This document shows, piece after piece, positions 1 through 4,075 of a stretch of 5,946 nucleotides of DNA. A model generated the notes under the pieces. That model was given only the letters and a program-made list of their open reading frames with translations, was not told where the DNA came from and did no database searches. A program made the translations under genes and the position numbers. The stretch spans positions 1-5,946 of the forward strand of contig JAJZTU010000200.1 in NCBI GenBank assembly GCA_021848765.1. Reading direction: 5' to 3'. This DNA comes from Bacillota bacterium. Its GTDB lineage: Bacteria > Bacillota > GCA-003054495 > Carboxydocellales > JAJZTU01. Numbering within the stretch: position 1 is the first letter of the stretch; each line of letters opens with the position of its first letter.

Positions 1-1
1 G

Positions 2-535
2 CTCTTCCTTTACCGGGAAGCCCTGGACGCCGATGAACTCAGCATAGTCAAAAAGGGCAATTCCCTGTGGTCCAAACCCTCCTCCCAGGGATGGGAGGAA
101 CTGCTTTTAACAGTAGCTACCCGGCAAAACCGGCAAACCCTGCCACCTGGACCTAAGGACCCAATAGCCGGTAAAGGTTGGCGTAAAGTAAAAACCTCCC
201 TGCTGTCCAGGGTCCCCTATACCTATTCCCGGGTCACCGGCCTGGAGCAGTATCCCTTTCTCTATCTCCGGCCCTACCCCCAAGCCCTGGAAAAAGTGGG
301 CGTGAGTAGTATAAATGGCCAGGACTATTACATTGTCAAGGTTAAACCCCAGGCCCCCAAGTTTACCCTTAAAACCGGCGAGGGTCACATCTCCCCCGAC
401 ACCCCCCAGGAACTCCTCCTCTGGGTAAGCAGTACCGGTGCACCCCGAATTGCCAAGGCGGTTTACTTTTGGGTCTCCTATCCCCCGGGGGGCACTCTAT
501 ATACAGCTAACCAAGTTAGCTTTGAGCAAAAATAA
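2..535 (+). CDS. C-terminal part of an unrecognised, possibly exported LolA/LppX-like protein (5' end outside window)
   Basis: The frame is open from the left edge to a TAA at 533-535, giving 177 residues with no visible start, so the gene begins upstream. I do not recognise the family. The text is rich in short alternating hydrophobic and polar stretches that read as beta strands, for example VKKGNSLWSKPSSQGWEELL early, NGQDYYIVKVKP in the middle and AKAVYFWVSYPPGG near the end, with many Pro, Tyr and Trp. That pattern, including a 'gkxxW' strand and a late 'lWVssxGxPxxaxxxF' strand, recalls the curved sheet of LolA/LppX-like lipid-binding lipoproteins of Gram-positive bacteria. This is an impression of fold only; the signal peptide or lipobox that would test it lies outside the window. 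It runs tail to tail with the thiamin gene, 7 bp apart. Reality of the reading frame is fairly sure, function is not. Confidence 0.7.
   Translation, partial: LFLYREALDADELSIVKKGNSLWSKPSSQGWEELLLTVATRQNRQTLPPGPKDPIAGKGWRKVKTSLLSRVPYTYSRVTGLEQYPFLYLRPYPQALEKVGVSSINGQDYYIVKVKPQAPKFTLKTGEGHISPDTPQELLLWVSSTGAPRIAKAVYFWVSYPPGGTLYTANQVSFEQK
505..521. terminator. Short perfect hairpin at the convergent gene ends, possible weak terminator
   Basis: AGCTAAC (505-511) and GTTAGCT (515-521) are perfect complements around a 3-base loop, inside the last codons of the upstream + strand gene. On the + strand it is followed by TTTGAGC, a poor T tract. No other hairpin separates the two converging genes, so it may help end transcription in one or both directions, but the weak T run makes this doubtful. 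Confidence 0.3.
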
Positions 536-542
536 AAGGACT

Positions 543-1628
543 TTAGGCCTGCGAAAGTTTTGCCGCGGCCAGCTTTTCTCGCAACTCCCGGGCCGCCCCG
601 GCCACATCCTCCGCACCGACCACCCCGGTAATCACCGCCACACAGGAAGCCCCGGCCTTTACCACCTCGGCCACATTGTAGGCCTTAATTCCCCCGATGG
701 CCACAAAAGGTATCTTCACCAAATTGCTAACCTTACTCACTAACTCCAATCCTACCGGGGCACAGACATCTTCCTTACTCTGGGTGGCAAACACCGGCCC
801 GACCCCTATGTAATCCGCGCCCTCAGCTTCGGCCCTCAGGGCCTGTTCCACCGAATGGGTGGAAATCCCGATAAGCTTATCCGGGCCAAGTATTTTCCTT
901 GCTGCCGCCACCGGCAAATCATCCTGCCCCAGGTGCACGCCGTCGGCATCTACAGCCACAGCAACATCCACCCGGTCATTGACAATAAAGGTGACCCCAT
1001 AGCGTCTGGTAAGTTCCCGCAGTTCCTGCCCCAGAGCAATTAACTTTTGAATAGGGAGGTGTTTTTCCCGCAACTGGATAACCTGAGCCCCACCCTTAAT
1101 AGCCTGCTCCATAACCTCCACAGTGGGCCGGCCCAGGGACCAGTGCTCTCCGGTAATCACATACAATTCCCAATCCTTCATCCCGCTACACTCCTTTCCC
1201 GCCTTTGCCTTTGGTTCCCGGACCCGGAAAACCAGTTGCTGTTCCAACTCATAACTCTTAAAACGAGACTGTTTGCACAGCCTGGCAACCTCAGGAGATA
1301 ACAGCTTGGTAAACTCCTCCAAAACCCTGGTTGCCTCCTGGACCCGCTTGCTGTTTACCACCACCAGGTGGTCTAAGTCCGTGCGTTCCCGCTCTGAAGC
1401 CCCAAAAGTACCAGCCCCCACATCACCTTCCACATCCCGTGCAGCCAGCAGGTCCCGGTATCCGGCCGGCAGCTTCCCCGCAGCCTCACCCAGGAGATGG
1501 CGTGCCCCCTTCAGTCCTTCCGAAAGGTCCCTTTCATCCAGGCAAAACCGGGCCACTTCCTCCAACACCCGCAGGCCCTCCCTGGCCCGGTTGAAGTTGG
1601 CATCGATAATTCTATAAATACTTTCCAT
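543..1628 (-). CDS. thiE: Bifunctional HMP-P kinase (ThiD2) / thiamine-phosphate synthase (ThiE) fusion
   Basis: A 361-residue cytosolic enzyme. Residues about 4-132 form a ThiD2 domain, recognised by RIIDANFNRAREGLRVLEE near the start and the repeat-like KRVQEATRVLEEF at 94-106. The ThiD2 family phosphorylates HMP-P to HMP-PP. Residues about 151-355 form a complete ThiE TIM barrel that joins HMP-PP to the thiazole phosphate to give thiamine phosphate. Its motifs are QLREK (185-189), NDRVDVA followed by ADGVHLGQDDLP (217-238), GVGPVFATQSKED (275-287) and AIGGI (310-314). Consecutive steps are thus carried on one chain; a linker rich in Lys and Ala lies at 137-149. The ATG at 1626-1628 has GGGGTGAT just upstream. 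The gene lies 24 bp after a PilZ gene, probably co-transcribed. No TPP riboswitch can fit in the short upstream space. Met150 has its own ribosome binding site (separate entry). The symbol covers the ThiE half; identification is firm. Confidence 0.96.
   Translation of the reverse strand: MESIYRIIDANFNRAREGLRVLEEVARFCLDERDLSEGLKGARHLLGEAAGKLPAGYRDLLAARDVEGDVGAGTFGASERERTDLDHLVVVNSKRVQEATRVLEEFTKLLSPEVARLCKQSRFKSYELEQQLVFRVREPKAKAGKECSGMKDWELYVITGEHWSLGRPTVEVMEQAIKGGAQVIQLREKHLPIQKLIALGQELRELTRRYGVTFIVNDRVDVAVAVDADGVHLGQDDLPVAAARKILGPDKLIGISTHSVEQALRAEAEGADYIGVGPVFATQSKEDVCAPVGLELVSKVSNLVKIPFVAIGGIKAYNVAEVVKAGASCVAVITGVVGAEDVAGAARELREKLAAAKLSQA
1191..1197 (-). promoter_or_regulatory. Internal ribosome binding site before Met150 of the ThiD2-ThiE fusion
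   Basis: On the minus strand AAAGGAG lies 9 bases before an in-frame ATG (1179-1181), exactly where the linker ends and the ThiE domain begins (MKDWELYVITG). Spacing and sequence suit independent translation of a 212-residue ThiE. It may be in use, or be a relic of a time when thiE was a separate gene. Use is inferred only. Confidence 0.5.
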
Positions 1629-1652
1629 AATATCACCCCAAAAAGTTAGTGC

Positions 1653-2048
1653 CTACATGTACTCCACAATCCGGACCTTCCTTTTAACCTCTTGGGAAAT
1701 AAACTGGCGCAAAAGCTCCCGGCGCTTCCCACCCATATTCAAAAACTGTACAGCAATCAGCCAGCGATTCCCCACAGCCCTGACTCTGACAACCCGGCAC
1801 AGTTCACCGTAATCCCCGGTCCCAGGCAGGAAAAAGCGGAGGCGGATAACCATATCCACGGGTAGAGACAGCGTGGAAAAAAAGCTTAAGCCACCTTCTC
1901 CCAGGTCATGGATAGCTCCTTTACCCTGCTTGTCCTTCAGGTGCTCCACCGGTTGATTCAGATATTTTACAATTAAAAACTCCACCGGTAGTTGGACCTT
2001 AATCCGGAAATGATTTCTTTTTAATTGGGACATGGATTTATGGGCCAT
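1653..2048 (-). CDS. Stand-alone PilZ-domain protein (probable c-di-GMP-binding)
   Basis: A 131-residue single-domain protein. Numbered from the chosen start, the PilZ signature is RxxxR at Arg11/Arg15 (in KRNHFRIKVQLPVEF) and a D-x-G-x-x-G variant of the usual (D/N)-x-S-x-x-G at 48-53 (HDLGEGGLSF); beta-barrel strands follow (VIRLRFFLP, CRVVRVRAV, WLIAVQFLNM) and then a basic C-terminal helix. The family binds cyclic di-GMP with these residues and alters partner proteins in motility, adhesion or exopolysaccharide control. There is no YcgR-type N-terminal domain or attached output domain. The frame opens with a TTG at 2066 and has ATGs at 2054 and 2048; I chose 2048 because AGGTGATG sits at 2052-2059 at the same short distance seen in neighbouring genes, and because the predicted transcript would start only about 10 bases before the TTG. 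It is followed 24 bp later by thiD2-thiE. The target is unknown. Confidence 0.88.
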   Translation of the reverse strand: MAHKSMSQLKRNHFRIKVQLPVEFLIVKYLNQPVEHLKDKQGKGAIHDLGEGGLSFFSTLSLPVDMVIRLRFFLPGTGDYGELCRVVRVRAVGNRWLIAVQFLNMGGKRRELLRQFISQEVKRKVRIVEYM

Positions 2049-2051
2049 AGT

Positions 2052-2059
2052 CATCACCT
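2052..2059 (-). promoter_or_regulatory. Ribosome binding site that fixes the PilZ start
   Basis: AGGTGATG on the minus strand matches the 3' half of the full anti-16S target and ends 3 bases before the ATG at 2046-2048. This is the same GGTGAT-type site and spacing used by thiD2-thiE (1632-1639) and the 107-residue gene (2468-2477). It argues against the TTG or ATG upstream, which would place this site inside the coding region. Confidence 0.7.
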
Positions 2060-2080
2060 GGCTCAATGTTATTTATAGTC

Positions 2081-2089
2081 ATTATACCA
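2081..2089 (-). promoter_or_regulatory. Extended -10 promoter for the PilZ-thiD2E unit
   Basis: The minus strand reads TGGTATAAT: a perfect TATAAT (2081-2086) with the TGn extension at 2087-2089. No good -35 is seen 16-18 bp upstream (closest is TGCCAG), as is common for extended -10 promoters. The predicted start near 2074 leaves a leader of about 26 bases before the PilZ ATG. The site begins only 6 bp after the terminator hairpin of the gene upstream. Confidence 0.6.
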
Positions 2090-2094
2090 TAAAT

Positions 2095-2132
2095 AATTAA
2101 GTCCTGGCACAGTCATTCACCAGGACTTAATT
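2095..2132 (-). terminator. 13-bp hairpin terminator after the 107-residue gene
   Basis: AATTAAGTCCTGG (2095-2107) and CCAGGACTTAATT (2120-2132) are perfect complements around a 12-base loop. It begins 7 bp after the TAA of the minus-strand gene ending at 2140. The minus-strand continuation ATTTAT is U-rich but not a strong U run, so termination strength is uncertain. Confidence 0.65.
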
Positions 2133-2139
2133 TACAATT

Positions 2140-2463
2140 TTAGCCTCTTATATCCTTAAGCTTTCCGCTAATCATAGCAGTGGTTTCTTCCTTGAGCCCT
2201 TGACTCCGGGAGGAATACTCGTCGATTACAGCTTCCTCCACTTCTCCCTGCAGCACTCGTTTACAAATTTCTTTAGCCTCCTCGAGGGTAATGCCCAGGC
2301 AGCCTGAAAGTTGATTAATCCGCATGGGATCATATGTACCATTGCCTTCAGCATCGATTTTTGTTGACTTAACCAGACTTCTAACCAGAAACAGGGCTGT
2401 TCCCCGCTGGATATCCAAGGATGTCCCATTTGGGATACCGGTAACAAACATATTAGTGGCCAA
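2140..2463 (-). CDS. Conserved-looking protein of unknown function, 107 residues, TTG start
   Basis: I do not recognise this protein. It is soluble, without a signal peptide or membrane segment. The first half has Gly- and Asn-containing turns (MFVTGIPNGTSLDIQRG) and a hydrophobic helix (TALFLVRSLVKS). The middle is INQLSGCLGITLEEAKEICKRV, resembling a small helical bundle, and the C-terminal third is charged and helical (VEEAVIDEYSSRSQGLKEE). Two Cys occur in the middle helices, too few for a metal site. The frame could start with a TTG at 2481, but AAAGGGTGAT at 2468-2477 is placed 4 bases before the TTG at 2461-2463, so translation most likely begins there; the next ATG (2449-2451) is too far from it. 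It has its own promoter (2499-2527) and is followed by a hairpin terminator, so it appears to be a single-gene transcript. Promoter, ribosome binding site and terminator together make a real gene likely. Confidence 0.75.
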   Translation of the reverse strand: MATNMFVTGIPNGTSLDIQRGTALFLVRSLVKSTKIDAEGNGTYDPMRINQLSGCLGITLEEAKEICKRVLQGEVEEAVIDEYSSRSQGLKEETTAMISGKLKDIRG

Positions 2464-2467
2464 AAAT

Positions 2468-2477
2468 ATCACCCTTT
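2468..2477 (-). promoter_or_regulatory. Ribosome binding site that selects a TTG start
   Basis: AAAGGGTGAT on the minus strand, 4 bases before TTG at 2461-2463. It lies inside the frame if the earlier TTG (2479-2481) is used, so it decides the start in favour of the later TTG. Confidence 0.6.
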
Positions 2478-2498
2478 CCAAAATTCATTATGTGCAAT

Positions 2499-2527
2499 AT
2501 TATATCAGAGCTACCGTAGGGGTGCAA
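2499..2527 (-). promoter_or_regulatory. Promoter of the 107-residue gene
   Basis: On the minus strand TTGCAC (2522-2527) and TATAAT (2499-2504) are separated by exactly 17 bp, and the -10 carries a TG extension (TGATATAAT). Transcription would start near 2492, leaving about 30 bases before the TTG start. Two copies of an 18-bp repeat abut the -35 on its upstream side, where an activator or UP-type element would sit. Confidence 0.7.
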
Positions 2528-2563
2528 TTATCAATATACCCAGCATTATCAATATACCCAGCA
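2528..2563. repeat. Two exact tandem copies of an 18-bp unit
   Basis: The unit TTATCAATATACCCAGCA occurs at 2528-2545 and 2546-2563 with no mismatch. Read on the minus strand, the first copy covers the last codons and TGA stop of the NYN gene, and the second lies wholly between that stop and the -35 of the next gene. Because the stop is inside the first copy, the duplication leaves the NYN protein unchanged. It may be a recent slippage duplication or a pair of binding sites. Confidence 0.9.
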
Positions 2564-3070
2564 TTCCCGGAGGGAATTCTCAGTGAGTACGATCATCCGG
2601 TCCGCTACATTCCGCAAATGAAAGGATTGTCCCACAGCAAAATAGGCCACTTCCACATGTTTGCCCAGGCGCTTCACCTCTTCTACCATTTTCACATAAT
2701 CCGCATCACCACTCACCAAAATCCCCACATCATAGCAATTGCAATAGGCTAAACTCAGCATGTCCACCGCAATATGTACATCGATACCCTTTTCAACATA
2801 AGTCAAACCCCTGCGCTCCAGGCGCCCTAAGGTTACCGTCAAAAGCGGGGTTTCATATAATTGTTCCAAAAAGTTTTGTTGCTTTTTATATCTATCAGCA
2901 TCATCATCTTTATTCAAAGGGACATTGTAATAATATGTCCGGATAAGCTCCCGGTCCGGCCCGCATAATAGCTTGCTGAACCTGGCAAAATCTATACTTG
3001 TTTTACCTACATTTGCCCTCAAGCCATGGTAGAAGTTACTACCATCAATAAATATCATAACCCTCTTCAT
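2549..3070 (-). CDS. NYN-domain (LabA/DUF88-like, PIN-fold) putative RNase
   Basis: A 173-residue single-domain protein. From the chosen start it opens with the NYN signature MIFIDGSNFYHG, giving Asp9 and Asn12. It continues with KGIDVHIAVDML (Asp97, Asp103) and LVSGDADYVKMVEEV (Asp122, Asp124), then the closing strand and helix (KHVEVAYFAVG, LRNVADRMIVL). These are the acidic residues expected around a metal-dependent nuclease centre, so it probably cleaves RNA in the cytoplasm; substrate unknown. LabA-like proteins in other bacteria range from RNA turnover to regulatory roles. The frame extends to a TTG at 3115, but AAGGAG at 3077-3082 stands 6 bases before the ATG at 3068-3070 and the signature begins right there. 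It has its own promoter and a long structured leader. The gene appears more AT-rich than the thiamin and asparagine genes. Family is firm, activity inferred. Confidence 0.92.
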   Translation of the reverse strand: MKRVMIFIDGSNFYHGLRANVGKTSIDFARFSKLLCGPDRELIRTYYYNVPLNKDDDADRYKKQQNFLEQLYETPLLTVTLGRLERRGLTYVEKGIDVHIAVDMLSLAYCNCYDVGILVSGDADYVKMVEEVKRLGKHVEVAYFAVGQSFHLRNVADRMIVLTENSLRECWVY

Positions 3071-3205
3071 GCAACTCTCCTTAAAATCAGCAAGGGATTG
3101 GACATTGGCAGCCAATCCCTTGGAGCTTATTTGCCCGTCAAAAACTGAGCCCAGACGGGGTGTTTATTCTGCCGCCCGGTTAGATCCCGCAGCGGGCTCT
3201 TATAC
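3071..3205 (-). ncRNA. Candidate structured 5' leader of the NYN gene (possible pseudoknot and hairpin)
   Basis: The predicted transcript carries about 135 bases before the NYN ATG. On the minus strand, GAGCCC (3194-3199) can pair with GGGCTC (3147-3152), followed by AGTTTTTGA, like an attenuator. CCCGTC (3154-3159) can pair with GACGGG (3134-3139), and the GGGCTC segment lies in that 14-base loop, so both 6-bp helices could coexist as an H-type pseudoknot. CCCGCTGCGGG (3186-3196) offers a competing small hairpin. A perfect 11-bp hairpin (3091-3101 with 3112-3122, 10-base loop) then stands 8 bases before the AAGGAG site. I could not match it to a known riboswitch, T-box or 6S RNA by eye. Leader status depends on the predicted promoter; no folding was computed. 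Confidence 0.45.
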
Positions 3206-3211
3206 ATTTTC

Positions 3212-3240
3212 AGTATAGCGAACTACCCTCAAACGGTCAA
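3212..3240 (-). promoter_or_regulatory. Promoter of the NYN gene
   Basis: On the minus strand TTGACC (3235-3240) and TATACT (3212-3217) are separated by exactly 17 bp, each differing from consensus at one position. Transcription would start near 3205. An inverted repeat, ACTCTA (3242-3247) and TAGAGT (3263-3268), lies directly upstream of the -35 and could bind a regulator. Confidence 0.75.
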
Positions 3241-3404
3241 CACTCTATTTTTACCATATAGTTAGAGTTTAGCACATTTATTAAAAAAATATTCTACCGT
3301 TCGAAAAAAAATTGCTGTTTCCGGGGTATAGCTCAGTGTCCGTGAGGAAACCTAAATATGTACAAAAACTAAGCACTGTTGCAAAAGATCGGAGGCTGAC
3401 AAAA
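3241..3404. other. AT-rich divergent intergenic region with two phased A tracts
   Basis: Between the NYN promoter and the start of the + strand gene at 3405 the sequence is AT-rich. A runs at 3283-3289 and 3304-3311 have centres about 21 bp apart, close to two helical turns, which may produce intrinsic bending. I found no convincing -35/-10 pair for the + strand gene; TTTAGC (3268-3273) with TATTCT (3290-3295), 16 bp apart, is the best and is weak. GGGGTATAGCTCAG (3323-3336) resembles the first bases of a tRNA but no tRNA follows. Confidence 0.4.
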
Positions 3405-3800
3405 ATGCAACTCAACCCGGGAGAAAAATCCCTGCTGGCCTATTTCCCCAGCAGCACTAAGGCCCAGTCCGCCAAAGCAGCCCTGGAAGCAGCCGGCTAC
3501 TCCATAATCCAGGTGGACCGGGTAAGCCGTTACGGCAGTACCTATGATACCGAATATAATAATCCCATTGCCGGCCAAGCCCTCAACCAAACCGGATTGA
3601 CTATTTTCTCTGCTGATGCCAGTCCTTCCGGGGGAGCCGATGCCCGGGTGCTCATGGCAGCAGATCCCTCCAACAACGGCATGGCCAGCGAGGGATACGG
3701 CTTAGCCGGGGGAAATGCTTTTTTGGTTACAGTGGTGACCCATACAGACCACATGGATAAAGCCCGGGAAATTTTGCGTGAACATGGCGGTAATATTTAA
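3405..3800 (+). CDS. Protein of unknown function, 131 residues, ferredoxin-like fold suspected
   Basis: I do not recognise this family. The start at 3405 is supported by GGAGG at 3391-3395, 9 bases upstream; the frame is open back to 3312 but that part lacks a ribosome binding site. Residues 8-40 read as strand-helix-strand (KSLLAYFPSSTKAQSAKAALEAAGYSIIQVDRV), and 105-128 as a final strand and helix (AFLVTVVTHTDHMDKAREILREHGG). Together they suggest a small alpha/beta ferredoxin-like domain, loosely similar to the general-stress YflT-type arrangement. The middle (69-104) is rich in Gly, Ala and Ser and may be a flexible loop. It has no Cys, signal peptide or membrane segment. It is divergent from the NYN gene and 275 bp upstream of the asparagine synthetase, with repeats and a leader between, so probably an independent transcript. 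The call of a real gene is reasonable; the fold is a guess. Confidence 0.75.
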   Translation: MQLNPGEKSLLAYFPSSTKAQSAKAALEAAGYSIIQVDRVSRYGSTYDTEYNNPIAGQALNQTGLTIFSADASPSGGADARVLMAADPSNNGMASEGYGLAGGNAFLVTVVTHTDHMDKAREILREHGGNI

Positions 3801-3801
3801 C

Positions 3802-3838
3802 GTTTCGAAACATAGCGCTTAACACGTGGTTTATGTTT
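3802..3838 (+). other. Palindromes just after the 131-residue gene
   Basis: GTTTCGAAAC (3802-3811) is a perfect palindrome directly after the TAA, and AAACATA (3808-3814) can pair with TATGTTT (3832-3838) across a 17-base gap. No clear T run follows, so this is at best a weak terminator; protein binding is equally possible. Confidence 0.3.
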
Positions 3839-3863
3839 ATATTAACACGTGTCTTATGTCTAT
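3819..3863. repeat. Two near-identical 22-bp direct repeats, each with a CACGTG palindrome
   Basis: Copies lie at 3819-3840 and 3842-3863, a period of 23 bp, matching at 19 of 22 positions by my count. Each starts TTAACACGTG and continues with TTATGT and TAT. In the second copy the palindrome extends to ACACGTGT (3845-3852). Spacing near two helical turns and position upstream of the asparagine synthetase leader suggest a tandem operator for a dimeric regulator; which gene it controls is not shown by the sequence. Confidence 0.6.
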
Positions 3864-3947
3864 TTTCAGCTGTGAATTCTGTTTAGATATCCCCTTCTTG
3901 GTCAAGCATCTTTGTGCTTCCTCCTTCATACTATGCTAGTGGATAAT

Positions 3948-4021
3948 GACATCCATTAGCGGGCAATGGCGCCTAAGCGCAGGTTGGAAAAACTTGCACC
4001 CGGGTGTCTTTTTGCTTTTTT
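3948..4021 (+). promoter_or_regulatory. Structured, T-tract-ended element in the asparagine synthetase leader (attenuator candidate)
   Basis: GACATCC (3948-3954) can pair with GGGTGTC (4002-4008) with one G-U pair, and T5 (4009-4013) and T6 (4016-4021) follow at once, as at an intrinsic terminator. Inside are CCATT/AATGG (3953-3957 with 3965-3969), GCGC/GCGC (3969-3972 with 3977-3980) and GCAGGTT/AACTTGC (3979-3985 with 3991-3997, loop GGAAA, one G-U pair). Some of these overlap by one or two bases, so they could be competing states. It lacks the T-box sequence and matches no riboswitch I know. No clear promoter was found upstream. Confidence 0.45.
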
Positions 4022-4066
4022 CCTCCTCAGGGCAAGTCCCGGAGGCTCATCATTAATAAAGGAGGA
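4021..4066 (+). promoter_or_regulatory. Possible Shine-Dalgarno switch of the asparagine synthetase gene
   Basis: TCCTCCT (4021-4027) is a perfect 7-base complement of AGGAGGA (4060-4066), the ribosome binding site 10 bases before the ATG at 4076. Part of it, CCTCC (4022-4026), can instead pair with a second GGAGG (4041-4045), helped by GGG/CCC (4030-4032 with 4038-4040). The two pairings exclude each other: the first would hide the ribosome binding site, the second would free it. Confidence 0.45.
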
Positions 4067-4075
4067 TGAAGACCA

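Noticed and set aside
855..1617. Plus-strand open frames of 60-114 codons opposite the thiamin gene
   Set aside because: They lie antisense to a firmly identified gene, lack ribosome binding sites and have low-complexity Pro/Arg/Ser-rich translations typical of GC-rich shadow frames.
1629..2140. TPP riboswitch upstream of the thiamin gene
   Set aside because: Only 24 bp precede thiD2-thiE after the PilZ stop, and the PilZ leader is about 26 bases. No CUGAGA-type THI motif was seen.
3071..3115. Longer NYN protein starting at a TTG at 3115
   Set aside because: The extra 15 residues would be encoded across the perfect hairpin, no ribosome binding site precedes the TTG, and the ATG at 3070 has AAGGAG at ideal spacing directly before the conserved domain start.
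3071..3311. 6S RNA or a known riboswitch class in the NYN leader
   Set aside because: Length and conserved segments of 6S, c-di-GMP, fluoride, ZTP and SAM classes were compared from memory and none fit. A proper Rfam scan was not possible.
3312..3404. Longer form of the 131-residue protein from 3312
   Set aside because: No ribosome binding site precedes 3312, the extra residues look random, and GGAGG is correctly placed for 3405.
3856..3939. 27-residue Cys-containing small ORF (MSIFSCEFC...), possible leader peptide
   Set aside because: Nothing like a ribosome binding site lies upstream of the ATG at 3856, and it overlaps the second CACGTG repeat. The peptide has no run of Asn codons.
3801..4075. 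T-box leader for asparagine synthetase
   Set aside because: The conserved AGGGTGGNACCGCG-like antiterminator sequence and T-box layout are not present in this interval.
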